A stretch of DNA of 41,552 bases from Tubiluchus corallicola (Eukaryota > Priapulida > Priapulimorpha > Priapulimorphida > Tubiluchidae), in contig JAQGDQ010001431.1 in assembly GCA_030141605.1 (NCBI GenBank), positions 1 to 41,552 on the forward strand, given 5' to 3'. Made by a program: the position numbers and the translations under genes. Positions 10,880 through 22,619 of the stretch are shown here, piece by piece. Numbering within the stretch: position 1 is the stretch's first letter; each line of letters starts with the position of its first letter. Under the pieces are notes generated by a model, which ran no database searches, was not told the DNA's origin, and worked only from the letters and a program-made list of their open reading frames with translations.

Positions 10880-10975
10880 TAGGTCGTGGGAGTACGGCTG
10901 AATGATCACAGTGTTCGACCGAAGTTAAGCAGTATCAAGTCTGACAAATAAAAATAATGGGTGATCATCTGGAGA
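10880..10975 (+). pseudogene. Degenerate 5S-like relic
   Basis: CCGAAGTTAAGCAGTATCAAG followed by ATGGGTGATCATCTGG matches the order and spacing of the 5S internal promoter region, with an A-rich interruption. It is unlike the SINE copies at 4584 and 22993. Likely a decayed 5S-derived retroposon. Confidence 0.4.
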
Positions 10976-12899
10976 ACTGTCCTGTCGTATTTATTGACTT
11001 TTTATCTCACTGAATGGGGCGTATAGAAAAACGAACATTAGTAAACCTTTCTCTGTTAATACCATATCTGCAGTGGCAGAAGTAAGCATGGACAGTCTTT
11101 GATTAGCAAGATATTTATAATTAGCAGACCAATAATACATGTTACGCATGCCGTAACTTTTCGTTTCAAATGTCGTTGTGCATGACGCCTACTTGACAAC
11201 AAGCGCAGCATGTGCGTGCTGCCACACAGCGGTTGTTTCCGTAAAATTATCAAATCTATAACAGTGTTTACTGAAATTCTTCAAATAGTAGGTGTGGTGG
11301 TAGTACTTTACGCTAGAATGAATTTCAAGTTTAACCGGCAATCTTTACAATGCGGATACTGTGTGTTTATGTACAGACTTGTTTTGTTGCAAGGTGGGTC
11401 GAAGTGCTGTGATTTAGACAGGTAACGAATTATTTCAAACGAATTATCTTCCTCTGAGCAGCATTGTTGACTGTACGTAGAGGATGAAACTTCTAAGAGC
11501 ACCTATAACTTATTATCTGCTATTACTGTATGTATACACTGTAACATCTTCAAATTCTGTATAAATAATTATGTAAAAGTGCAAGACGTATAGGTTATTG
11601 AAAGAGAAAGACGATAAAAATTGTGAGAATTATCATTCTTAAAGTTTTTTTATTAACCTACATTAAGAGTGCACAACGTTAGTGTTCAGCAGTGACAGCA
11701 ATAATGACAAACACAATGAATACGCAGACGCAACATTTTGGAGGTTTGATCACCAACCAATATTGTTGATTGATGAATTAGAGAAAAAGGTACAGCCATG
11801 CAACTTTCTAAAGACATTACATCTTACAGTGAAGAATGACAGTTTAGCGAATTTATATATTTTTAGTTACACAAGAAACTGTCACACTAAGATTTTGCAG
11901 TAACAGTAGGGAGAAAATCGGATAGGAATTAGCACAACCCGCGAGGTAGGCTGGGGTCATTGGAATAGAAAGCGAGATTAGAAGTAGGAAAGAAAGATTA
12001 TCGAAACCAATCAAAGATATAAAAGAGATATGTATGACGCAAGTGTTTGGCTCTGCTTCTAGTTGATTATTTTCTTATTTAAACACCGTTAACTGCAGGC
12101 TTAATACCTATCATAATCGCCTGTACTCATGTTTAGCAAGTCAGCAGAACTGTATCTGTGTGAATTCTGTACTCAAAACATAAAAAACGCGCTGTGTGTA
12201 CTCGAGTATGGCGCAGTATTAGCTGACATATTTTTCCTTAAAGAATACATAAGGTATCTATATCTGTACATAAAGTATGCTATACGTTAGACCTGTGTTG
12301 ATATCCGACGCCTGGGCTTTTGCTGCTAGAATTAATTTTGATTTTCGAATGACATCAAAGCTAGTAGTCAAATACGTACAGGAGTGGAAAAGTGAATTTC
12401 GCATGCGTCATTATGCCTGCCATTTTAATTTGAATATTAATTAGTTGTTGGAGCTACCGAAAAGGTCCAAAACAGCTAACGTCACGATCTATGTTGTTTT
12501 GTTGTTGTTTTTCTTTTCGTGCAAGCCGAAATTGGAGCATTACAACTAGAGCATTAGAGCATTGGAAAATTGGACTCAGAATATTTAATATATTTAATAG
12601 TAAGACATCGAAATGTTGACATCTGGTCATCATTAACTGCTAAGGATTCGTGGCTTCAGACACTTCAGACACATCACAGTATCTGCTCTAGAACATTTAG
12701 GCACTTCTTAACAAGAGAAGCTGAAGTCTTTTCTTGCACAAAGCTGCTCACTAGAACAGCTGAGCAATTTCTCTTGGACGGTTCCATGTGTGGGGTGTCG
12801 GGTGATGTAACTAGAGACGAGTATTAGTACTTAAATATCACTAGTAAGGCAGCCATTTCAAATTTGATACGCCCCAATCTTCAGTTACTTTTTACGCTC
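10976..12899. other. Intergenic, no supported feature
   Basis: AT-rich DNA between the FMO and methyltransferase genes. Several open frames of 60-85 codons occur, but none resembles a family or has splice context. Confidence 0.45.
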
Positions 12900-12904
12900 T
12901 TTCT

Positions 12905-13499
<595 letters not shown>

Positions 13500-14029
13500 A
13501 TTTTAACCAGCAACTCACTTCCTTTTTTCTTTCTCGTTTTTGTCTTCTTCCTGTTTTACGTTTCAAAACGTGCTGAACACTTGCAGGAACTGTTTTAGAG
13601 CTGCCCCACATCTTAGAACTGCCCCCGCATTTTACTGAATGTGTTGAACATCTTCATTTTCAATGCGGCTTCAGTGCGTTCTAAGCGCTTTGCTATCCCA
13701 AGTATGAAGCCACCGCAAATCTAGCAGAGATGACGAAGTTTATATGACACTGAAATTGGCTTCAAATGACTCTTTGTGCTCGAATCACGTGCAAGTTAGT
13801 ATTACAAAAGCTGATATCATTATTGCAGCGCCACAGGAGCGCAATAAGAGGAACAACCCCAGAAGAGGAGTGCAGTGAAGAGGAGACGTTTTAGCGAGAA
13901 CTTGACAATGATAATAAAGTCTGGTAGGAGAAAAACTCACCTAGAAATGTATTTGAAGTTTAATATTAGCAGACCGAAGTTATTGAAAATTCTGAAATAC
14001 CAATTCTTATAGTATGTTGTTCTTTTCAG
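13500..14029. other. Upstream region of the methyltransferase gene
   Basis: No gene or repeat recognised. It ends in acceptor TTCTTTTCAG, implying an upstream 5' UTR exon that I could not place. No core promoter was identified. Confidence 0.35.
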
Positions 14030-14043
14030 CAGAAACGGGAAGT

Positions 14044-14163
14044 ATGGCAGAGGAGGCGGAATGTGAGTGGAAAGAGGCGCACGACTATGTACATCAACTG
14101 GTCTACGAAGGTGAACGAGATGTGAGAGAACTATATAATGAGTGGGCGAAACGTTATGAAAAG
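14044..14163 (+). CDS. METTL27: METTL27-like exon 1 (coding)
   Basis: 40 codons, ATG to YEK, with donor GTACTG at 14164. The exon itself probably begins at 14030 after a polypyrimidine tract and CAG. It joins the next exon in phase 0. Confidence 0.82.
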
Positions 14164-17100
14164 GTACTGTCCATTAAAGGGAAAGAAAGGGCCATTATAA
14201 AGTGGCAGAAAGTTATTTTGTTTGGCATTAGCCCATCCGCCTGGAAGATTTATGTAACTAGAAAAGAAAATTCTTAATAATTTGAGATGTTCGCGCCACC
14301 TAGTAAAATGTCACTGACTCAACTTCCCAGTGTGCACCACTGACTCACCAAATGTGTATTATTAATCTTTTCGACAAGTAATTTAAACTAACTTAGTTAG
14401 CGAAGAATGCGCTACGAATGCTCTGATTGAGTTTATGTAATGTTTTTAAACTTATATCAAAACGATTTGCTATCAAAATGCCTGTTACCTAATGGTCATT
14501 GCAGGAGTTAAGTTTACAAGTTTTATACAGTGTTGCTGCCAATGCAAGATCTGTGTGCAATAGGCAGATTATCGGTGATTTAAAATTTCATGAAGAGAAT
14601 TTTTTAGCTTTATGTAAGTAAAGGGGTTTCTTGTGCTTTAAGTAGGCCTGAGTATCCAACTTTTCTTATATAGGATCACGCTCTAATCTTTAATGCAAGA
14701 AAATGACAACCTAATAAGAATACATGTAGCATTTAACTCTTGCCCATTGTTCCTCTTGTAATATACAACTCATAAACTGCAGTAAAAACAGACAATCACC
14801 TGGTCATACCATCTTTGTTTTTGCGTCTAGTTTGCATCGGTCTGCTCAACTTTAATACCGTAATGATATTTCTGTACTGTGATTTCTTCATAAATTAATC
14901 TAATCAAAAATAACCAAATATCATATAATCTGGTTCAAATATTTTTGCGTTCTACGTGTATGAATATAACTAATTTAAAGTTTCGTTTTGGTTGAGTCAC
15001 AAGTTCATCCGTCTCACCTGTAAGCTAGTCATTTCACTAACTAGTCACGAACTTTTTCACATGCTTCTTATTCTTTCTTCTCCCTTCTTTCTACACTTTT
15101 CTTTTTTAATCAAAATTTCTGCTAACTGAGTGCCCTTATAAGTAATTCTTTCTGGGCATTTTGCAAACCACAATTGCATTTTTCACGGAAATACTTTGTG
15201 ATGCTCGTATTTTTATCACTTGTATATTATTGCATATCTGTTGATAACTTTGTCATGTAATATTAAGCCATGACCGGCTCTTCTACTAGGCAAACTAAGC
15301 GGTTGCCTAAAGCGCCATTTTTTGGGGGCGCCAAATTCTGGAAGTAATTTTTTTAATTTTTAAGTTTAGTATAAGTAACAGCATAGTGTACGTGTGATTC
15401 CTTAAGTGCTCAACAGTAATTAAATGCAATGAACAAGTCGCGCTGTTTTCCTGTTGAAAGGTATGAGTCATCGATACTAGTGTCTTCCCTCATCAAAACA
15501 CTCTATTTTTGCTTAATCCTGTTTCTTAAGATTACGTCATTTCTGTGGCGTACCCTGCTTTTGCTCGCAGTTTCTGCATAAATGCTTTCCCATTAAATAA
15601 CAAAATTTTTACAATAGAGTTTAACTAACTACGGCAGATAAACCTATAAGAATCGAAGTCTTCAGAACGGAATACAGAAAACGGAAGTTAAAAAAATTTG
15701 ACGAGTCGTATAGAATGCAATGAGGCCAGAAATTCAATTTCAAATTAAATCAGCACACGCTGTAGATAGGTAATTAACTATGAAGAAGTTCTGAAGGTAT
15801 TTGCTAAGACACTAGAATACAGGTAGAATTCAAGTAGAATACAGGTGAGCTTTATTTATATAAATCATTAACAACACTATACATTGCTCTCTCAGTTTAA
15901 GTCACATGCTTACTCAGTGATCTTTGAAAACCAACTGCCCAGGTAAGTTTTTTCCATTGAAGCAAGGAAGCCAGCAGTTTAATGAAGGTAAATGTTATGT
16001 ATACTAGTTCAAGGATGAAAGTTTAGACTGTATATAAAGAAATAGACTTATTTTATAGCTGAAATTTCTCGTGTGGGATTTTTAATGTTTTAACAAGAGA
16101 ATGTAATAATATGACTAAAGATCATGATTAAGAACTAATAAAAAATAAGATAAAGAAATCGTGAGCTCCACGACATTAACTACACTTGTTTGTACATTAT
16201 AATACATGCATAAGCTTGACACACAAGAGCCATTATACTTCGTTATAATTATTATACAAGGAAAATTCAATATTAATAGCGTGGTCGAGGAAAGGACTGA
16301 CTGTTGAGGAGGGGGCGCTAAAAATAGTTTTGCCTATAGCATCAAACTACCTAGAGTGGGCCCGTTGTACAAAATTGCGTGTTGTACAAAATTGCGTGTT
16401 GTACAAAATTGCGTGTTGTACAAAATTGCGTGTTGTACAAAATAAATAAATAAATGTCTAAATATGTGTGTATCTATATATATATATATTCATTACATCA
16501 TTCCATTTTAAGCACTAAAGCTTTCTTATCACGATTCACTTTAAATTTTCAGATTATTTCCATTTCACCGTGTGGGACAATCTTACAAGCCCTGCCTTTT
16601 GATTGCCCGCAACACATTTACCTTCGTGTATAAGTGAACAGTGTTTGAGGCTTTTCCTGTGCAGTATTTCTTATTTGTATTATATCCATTGTAGGCCCTT
16701 TCACTAGATATTGTATAAGTAACCATTGTAAATGTGTAAGGTGAAATAAATGACTTATGTCTTGTGACTAATATTCATTAATGATTTCGTGTAACAGTAA
16801 TATCGAGGTTATAACATAGGTTCAGAACTTGATGTTATAGGCCTGTAGACAATGAGGTCTGTATCTGATTGTTGTTTTTACATTTAAATTTTGAAATCAG
16901 TGGAAAACCAGAGAATTTTTGGAACGAAAGTAAAGAAAAGTAAGTGCACAAGAGCGCATACAGGAGAAAAAACGAGGAAAGAAATATTTAAATGTTGAAA
17001 AAAGAGGAAAGAGGACGAAATTGCATTTGATCGTCATGTAATTATCTATCCAATTATTAAATAGATGTGGGGAAAAGTGAACATACGTTTTAGTGTCCTA

Positions 17101-17333
17101 AGTAAATAAACCGAGAAAATTTTTTTGTGCAGTTTGCCGTGCTACAGGAAGATACCCCGCATTGTTTAGCGAGAACTTTTAATAATAATAGAACGGAAGT
17201 GGTGCTGGCAAGCCACTGGCGTAGTAGTGTCTACTTTTTTGGTGGATTACTGCTACGTTTACCTGTCTGAAGGCAGATTTCTTTTATTTTAGAATTCAGC
17301 CTGCCCAATGTCTACAATAGACGTGACGGGCGT

Positions 17334-17374
<41 letters not shown>

Positions 17375-20300
17375 TAAACTTTCTTTTATCAACAGGACAT
17401 GAGATTACTTCAGTTTAAGGGACCACTCTATGGAGCATTGCATTTGGCTAAGGAGTTCAAGGACAAAAAAGATGCAAAAATCTTGGACGTTGCAGCCGGA
17501 TCAGGTCTCGTCGCAAAACATGTAAGTCCCTAAGAGGTTCCAGTAATAGCTTTCGTATACTGACAGAACCAGTCTTTCAATGCATGGTGGTTCCAAAGCA
17601 CTGACCGCACTGGGAGAACACTGCATGATCCTCTGGTGGGGTCTGGAGGGATGCCAGCCGAAGAATTGCATTTAGAAAGCTGAAAAGGCTACATTTATGA
17701 TTTCTCGTTTCTTAACATTAAATTATGTCTCTCTGATAGTCTACTCCACGGTTGGAGCCAAAACGTGAAAGGACCGGGTGGATACCCAACAACACGAAGC
17801 CCTTGTCGTCTTTTTTCTTCTTTTTCTTCTTTCTTGTCAGGAAAGTTTAATAAATACACTTTCCTTTGAACTTAAAACGTGTTTCTCATTGTTTTTTTTA
17901 GCTCAAGCAGTTTGGATTCAAGAACATAGACGGTTTAGATGCGTCTCAGGAAATGTTGAACATTGCAAAAGAGAAAGAGTTGTACGATAACTACATATGC
18001 GCCATGTTTACGGCTGAAAGGCTAGATATTGAAACAGGTGAGTCACGTACCTACAAAGAAAAATATGGCTTGTATGGTTTAATACAGGTTGGTAAAAAAT
18101 TTTGCTCGGGAGACACAGAAACCATGAGAAAAGTACACACCAGTTTACTGCGTCAAAGGATTGCTGACACAGCAGAGAACCTGTCATGCCCGAAAGTTTA
18201 GCATAATGTTCCAATATAATGCTTATTTCAAAATTTAAATATAAATAACATCGAGACGAAACAACAACAACAATAACAAGTTTAGTATAATATTCCAATA
18301 TAATGTTTATTTGAACATGTAAATATAAATAACATCAAGACGAAACGACGACAACAACAATAACAAGTTTAGTACAATGTTCCTATATAATGTTTATTTG
18401 AAAATGTAAATATAAATAACATCAAGACAAAACGACGACAACACTAACAAGTTTAGTATAATGTTCCTATATAATATTTATTTCAAAATGTAAATATAAA
18501 TAAAATCGAGACGAAACAACAACAACAACAACAACAACAAGTTTAGTACAATGTTCCAATATAATGTTTATTTCAAAATGTAAATATAAATAACATGGAG
18601 ACAAAACAACAACAACAATAACAAGCTTAGTATAATGTTCCAATATAATGTTTGTTTGAACATGTAAATATAAATAACATGGAGACGAATCTAATCCGTT
18701 CTGCTTCACTCACACAACTATTAGCAGATACCATGTCACAACAATGCTACAAGTGCTGCCATCTACATGTGATAATGCATACTCATTTTTTTCGATTGAG
18801 CCGAATAGCCTGGAAATTCACCAGACCGCAGCCCCGCCAAACATATTTGAGCTACCATGCAGCGGCGGATTATGATTTTATGGGCCTTAGGCTTGAGCTT
18901 GGACCGGGCCTTTTAAATGTTGCTACACTGCTGAGCTGACGTGTTTTTGTGGAGCTCTCGTCGAAATTATAACTGACTTTGCCCACAGAAAAATTCGGAA
19001 ACTGAAATTTTGAACTTTGTAAACGTGAATTGTGTAACCTTGAATTGTGTAAACTTAAACTGTGTAAACGTGAATTGTGTAAACTTAAATTGTGTGAACT
19101 TGAATTGTGTAAACTTAAATTGTGTAAACTTGATTTGTGTAAACCCGATTTGAAATATAGTGACTGACTTTTGAAAAAAAAAGCTTTTCTGTATTTTATT
19201 TTGGCAGGCCCCTTGCTCTTTTGTCAATTTATTTTTTTTACAAAAAAATTTTTTTTCGTTTGATTTTGCCGGGCCCCTTTTGATCCCGGGCCTTAGGCTT
19301 CAGCCTATTCAGCCTATAGGGCTATCCGCTACAGCTACCATGGAAGACAAAGTGGACGTTAAGATGATAAAAAACATGCTGCCTATGATCAGTATTAACT
19401 GGATAAGTTTGTGAGGCATCTGCAAGATGTAATGGAGGATCTTCGCATTGTTTTAGTCAGTTCTCCAATTCCAGGTTGTGCGAGACGTATAAGACTTCCA
19501 TACCAAATATTTGGGTATGATACATTCGCTGTTCTTCGTGTAGGCTGTACTTTAATGCAATAAACTGATCTCTGATATTACTCGTTGTGTTTTTGTACCC
19601 ACTAGCAAAAGTTTATGAACCACCTCATGTAGGCTATGGACTCAGTTCTTTAAGTATAACTCTTGATTTTTTTCTAATTGCTTGAATATTTTTCTCAGTC
19701 AGTTGCTTTACCGCGACCAGCTTGCCAAATACGCATTTAGGTCATTAAATTTTGGAGTGTAAAATTGTATTTAAGCATTTTTTAAATTAACCATGCTGAA
19801 GTGTCAATATCTTGGAAAAGTCAACAAGATGGTTAATGTGAAGTCGTATAGCGCAAGAAAACTTTTTGGTAGATATTTTCTTACTGTTAAAGGGAAGAAA
19901 AGAGAATTTTAAAGCATATCTCAAAAAACTTTAGAGACAAATTAATATAGGTTTCACATGTCAAATGTAGACCTACGTTAAGTCAGATGTAGATTTAGGT
20001 AATTTAAATGTGTCTTGGTAACTCAAATGTAGACTTAGGTAGTTCAAATGTGTCTTGGTAACTCAAGTGTAGATTTAGGTAGTTCAAATGTGTCTTGGTA
20101 ACTCAAGTGTAGATTTAGGTAGTTCAAATGTGTCTTGGTAACTTAAATGTAGACTTAGGTAGTTCAAATGTGTCTTGGTAACTCAAATGTAGACTTAGGC
20201 AGTTCAAATGTGTTAACAATGGTTTTCAACAAATCTTGAGCGTTTTTGGTAAGTCAAATGTAGACACATGTCAAGTCAAATGTCCTATGTCTACATTTGA

Positions 20301-22006
20301 CTTACCTAAGTCACATTTGAGTTACCAAAACACATTCGAAATTCCTATGTCTACATTTGACTAACCTAAGTCACATTTGAGTTACCAAAACACATTCGAA
20401 ATTCCTATGTCTACATTTGACTTACCTAAGTCACATTTGAACTTTCCTGTCTACATTTGACGTGTAAAACCTATGCTACTTAACAATGCACTTATCACGT
20501 GTAATTTGAAAAGAAATTCTTAATAATTTAATATTTTTGCGTCGAGTGGTAAAGCGGCACAGCTTTACTATCCCAGTGTGCAGCACTGATTCACAAAAAA
20601 CACATTTTTGTTGTAATTAAACATGTTATTTTGCACAATATGAAGCAATTAAGGTTTTGCTTAGTTAGTGAAGAGTGTGCTATGAATGCTGTGATTATTT
20701 TTCAAACTTTATGCAATTTTTTTTCCAACTTGTTACAAATGACTTAACGCCAAAATGGCTGCGCTTAACGGTCTTCGCGGGTGTTTTATACAAGCTCTGT
20801 ATGCAATAAGACAGCATGTAAGTGAAGTAAAATTTTCAAGCTTCATTTATGAATAGCGTTTTCATATATGTGCTTTAAGTATTTTATCTCTTAAGTTTTA
20901 ACAAGTTTGGACAATTTTTTGATGATACTTCTTTGTTGATTTTAGATAAATACGATGCCATAGTATGCGTTGGTGGATTTGCCAAAAATCATTTGCAACC
21001 CAATTGCTTGCAAGAGATGATTCGACTGGTGAGGCCTGGTAAGTAACAACTTTGACAATTTCGACTGCATTCTTGACTTCACGTACAGCTTTGCTTCAAG
21101 TAATATCATTCGAAATAAGTGATTGCGTTGCCTTAATGGTGGTATGATTAGTTCTTGAAGTCTCTGCTGCACCCAAGAAGCTCATAAGAGGGTGTGTTCA
21201 TAGGTGTGAATAATTATGTGCCCTCTTTTAGTCGTTTAGCACAGGGATGTGGAAATTATCTGACTAGCCGGGCCACATTAAACTTTCCTACAATTCCTGC
21301 GGGCCACATTAAACTTTCCCGCAATTCCTGCAGGCCACAGGCAGTTTGATCAAGAAGCCAAGTACAGAAAGGCCTAATAACGATTTTTTTGCATCTGACC
21401 TGCGTACATCATTACTACTACACTCGAGAAACTATTTTAGAAGTTATTAAAATTTATATTACAAACCATATATTTCTACTTTCAGGACAGATAGTGATAA
21501 TTTCATTACAATGCATATTAGTAATGTGTATCACACAGTCTGTGTAGTACAGTGACATTAAGCTACAACCGTCTTGTAAGGGTTAATGGCATCCGATCTA
21601 GTAGAAAAAACTACCCGCACTATCTTTGGGATCATGGCAGGGACTTCAGCTGGATACACTCAATTAATCGCCCGGGCCGCACTTTCATTAGGTTGACAAA
21701 TCTCTTCGCGGGCTTCACAAATTCTCTCTGCGGGCCGCAATTTGCAAACCCCTGGTTTAGCATATTCACAGTTAAACATATTTTGCGTTTTCAGGTGGTT
21801 TGATCCTGCTCGTCTACAGGGAAGACCTACATGAGAAATTAGAAGAATATCGTTGTTTACCAAGAATTATGCAGCAGCATGAGGATAGCAGAGCTTGGGC
21901 AAAAGTCACCCACGAACGTTTGCTAGATTACTTTCCAGATGAAGTCGGACTCATGCTCATTTACAGGGTCAGAGTCTCAGAGGTGCCTTCGATAATACAC
22001 GACTGA
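14044..22006 (+). CDS. METTL27: METTL27 (WBSCR27)-like methyltransferase, complete, 5 exons
   Basis: A class I S-adenosylmethionine-dependent methyltransferase; the METTL27 substrate is not established to my knowledge. Exons are 14044-14163, 17396-17521, 17902-18037, 20946-21038 and 21795-22006. All phases agree, giving 228 residues (human METTL27 is about 245). Visible features: an N-terminal helical part with the YNEWAKRYEKD segment typical of the family (Y..WA..Y..D); SAM motif I ILDVAAGSGLVAKH; the acidic motif DGLDASQEML; YDAIVCVGGF (motif II region); and LVRPGGLILLVYRED (motif III). The start at 14044 was chosen because it begins an acidic MAEEAE leader. An in-frame ATG at 14014 lies before the acceptor at 14029 and would be removed if that intron is spliced. 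No AATAAA stands out just after the stop. Confidence 0.9.
14262..14650. mobile_element. Dispersed repeat family C, copy 2
   Basis: Shares ordered blocks with the copies at 7860, 20503 and 38925. It lies in methyltransferase intron 1, about 100 bp after the donor. Confidence 0.6.
14651..15273. other. Methyltransferase intron 1, nothing recognised
   Basis: AT-rich intron sequence. I see no coding or shared repeat sequence. Confidence 0.45.
15274..16362. mobile_element. Probable hAT-like element with long degenerate inverted ends
   Basis: The left end (CTCTTCTACTAGGCAAACTA...GGGGGCGCC) resembles the inverse of the right end (GGGGGCGCTAAAAATAG...CTAGAGTGGGCCC). No transposase frame. The interior holds repeat D (15781-16175). 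I could not identify a target duplication. Confidence 0.5.
15781..16175. repeat. Repeat D copy 1 (inverse at 32431-32825)
   Basis: About 395 bp matching 32825-32431 in reverse complement, with small indels, from GAAGAAGTTCTGAAGGTA to AATCGTGAGCTCCACGACA. Non-coding. Confidence 0.8.
16365..16441. repeat. 17-bp minisatellite, ~5 copies
   Basis: The unit GTTGTACAAAATTGCGT is repeated nearly perfectly, followed by a short (AAAT)n run. Confidence 0.93.
16445..17333. other. Methyltransferase intron 1, nothing recognised
   Basis: Contains a short (AT)n run near 16475. No coding evidence. Confidence 0.4.
17334..17373. repeat. (GAT)n microsatellite
   Basis: About 13 perfect units shortly before the acceptor of methyltransferase exon 2. 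Confidence 0.95.
17396..17521 (+). CDS. METTL27: METTL27-like exon 2, SAM motif I
   Basis: 42 codons between AACAG and GTAAGT. It carries the glycine-rich AdoMet loop DVAAGSG. A (GAT)n microsatellite ends about 22 bp before its acceptor. Confidence 0.93.
17902..18037 (+). CDS. METTL27: METTL27-like exon 3, acidic motif
   Basis: 136 bp between a T-rich acceptor and GTGAGT. It encodes FGFKNIDGLDASQEML, where the Asp should bind the AdoMet ribose, then an AKEKELYDNY helix. Confidence 0.92.
18193..18690. repeat. ~85-bp minisatellite, ~6 units
   Basis: Repeating unit AAGTTTAGTATAATGTTCC...AAATATAAATAACAT...GACGAAACAACAACAAC, with (CAA)n length varying between units. It lies in methyltransferase intron 3, about 155 bp after the donor. 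Confidence 0.93.
18860..19332. mobile_element. hAT-like MITE with 10-bp target duplication
   Basis: AGCTACCATG occurs at 18850-18859 and 19333-19342. The ends CAGCGGCGGATT... and the inverse GTAGCGGATAG... both run into GGGCCTTAGGCTT-like subterminal sequence and a CCGGGCC block. It contains the 15-bp minisatellite at 19010-19145. Confidence 0.75.
19010..19145. repeat. 15-bp minisatellite inside the MITE
   Basis: About nine units of GTGTAAACTTAAATT with C/T and G/A variants. The minus-strand open frame of repeating FTQFK is a repeat artefact. Confidence 0.92.
19948..20473. mobile_element. Family A copy 2, with a 40-bp internal array
   Basis: Inverted ends TAGGTTTCACATGTC...GACGTGTAAAACCTA. 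The left arm has about five ~40-bp units of CAAATGTAGACTTAGGTAGTT plus CAAATGTGTCTTGGTAACT; the right arm has the inverted counterpart. This copy lacks the ~350-bp AT-rich core seen in copies 1, 3, 4 and 6. Confidence 0.85.
20503..20900. mobile_element. Dispersed repeat family C, copy 3
   Basis: Same ordered blocks as the copies at 7860, 14262 and 38925. It ends about 45 bp before methyltransferase exon 4. Confidence 0.6.
20946..21038 (+). CDS. METTL27: METTL27-like exon 4
   Basis: 93 bp, acceptor GATTTTAG, donor GTAAGT. It encodes DKYDAIVCVGGF and the LQEMIRLVRPG helix-turn. Confidence 0.92.
21242..21754. mobile_element. hAT-like MITE family E, copy 1
   Basis: A perfect 8-bp target duplication GTTTAGCA lies at 21234-21241 and 21755-21762. 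Ends CAGGGATGTGGAAATT and the inverse of CAGGGGTTTGCAAATTGC. Subterminal CGGGCCGC/CGGGCCAC motifs recur. No transposase. It fills most of methyltransferase intron 4. Confidence 0.92.
21795..22006 (+). CDS. METTL27: METTL27-like exon 5 (terminal)
   Basis: 212 bp from GTTTTCAG to TGA. It encodes GGLILLVYRED and a C-terminal helix-strand part. A hAT-like element ends 32 bp before the acceptor, counting its target duplication. Confidence 0.93.
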
Positions 22007-22619
22007 GGATTGTAGATCAAGTAGAACTCTCTGGGTGCAGAATGAATGTTCCAGAAGATCTTTTGCTGACATTATGAGTGATAATTGCATTCCCGCTCTT
22101 CTGAAAGGCTTCAGGCGAAATTGAGACGAGTAAGATGATTCCAGTTGGTTGTGATACTCAGTTCAGCAACACTTAACAGTAGTGTCCATTCAAAAACTCT
22201 TTTGGTTTTCATATTTTCTAGATGTTTAGGTGCAGTTACAATCATAAAAAAATGAGACAGAATTAATCCGAAATGTTTCTAACGCGGCACATGTTCACCT
22301 GCATAGCCGAGTGGTCACGGTTTCAATTTAGCAGCCGAAATTAACCAGTGCCAAGGCTAGACGTGCGGGGGGGGGTAGCTCCTGACTGCATGGGTTTGGC
22401 AGCTTAGTAACTTCTTGGTAGTTTCAATTCGCTTTGCTCTTTCCAACCAATTTACTTTGTTGAGGGAGCACGTGTATGACCGCGTGAGACACTCTATTGG
22501 TTCGGTGGCTCATCTTAGGGTTGGTTGTTGATTCTGAGTCAGGCTGCAGTCAGTCCATGAATATAAACACTAAGTGTAGGCACTGACGTTGAATCCTGGC
22601 TGCATTTCGGTTTGTAATA
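22007..22619. other. Downstream of the methyltransferase; possible tRNA-derived SINE piece
   Basis: CATAGCCGAGTGGTCACGG at about 22301 resembles a tRNA A box. No clear B box or cloverleaf follows; a poly-G run sits near 22366. The rest is unrecognised. Confidence 0.25.

Larger units (their letters stand above)
18780..19510. repeat. Repeat K copy 1, split by a hAT-like element
   Basis: Flanks 18780-18859 and 19333-19510 together match about 37740-37960. Shared blocks are CCTGGA(A/G)ATTCA, GATAAAAAACATG and GAGACG..T..G.CTTCCA. In that second copy the insertion site is unoccupied. Confidence 0.65.

Noticed and set aside
14014-14043. Earlier in-frame ATG for the methyltransferase
   Set aside because: It precedes the acceptor at 14029 and would normally be spliced out; kept only as an alternative.
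18193-18690. CRISPR-like periodic array
   Set aside because: Whole ~85-bp units repeat head to tail with no unique spacers; it is a minisatellite in an animal intron.
18967-19227. 86-codon frame of repeating FTQFK
   Set aside because: Product of the 15-bp minisatellite inside a MITE.
22290-22345. tRNA gene
   Set aside because: Only an A-box-like stretch is visible; no cloverleaf or clear B box.
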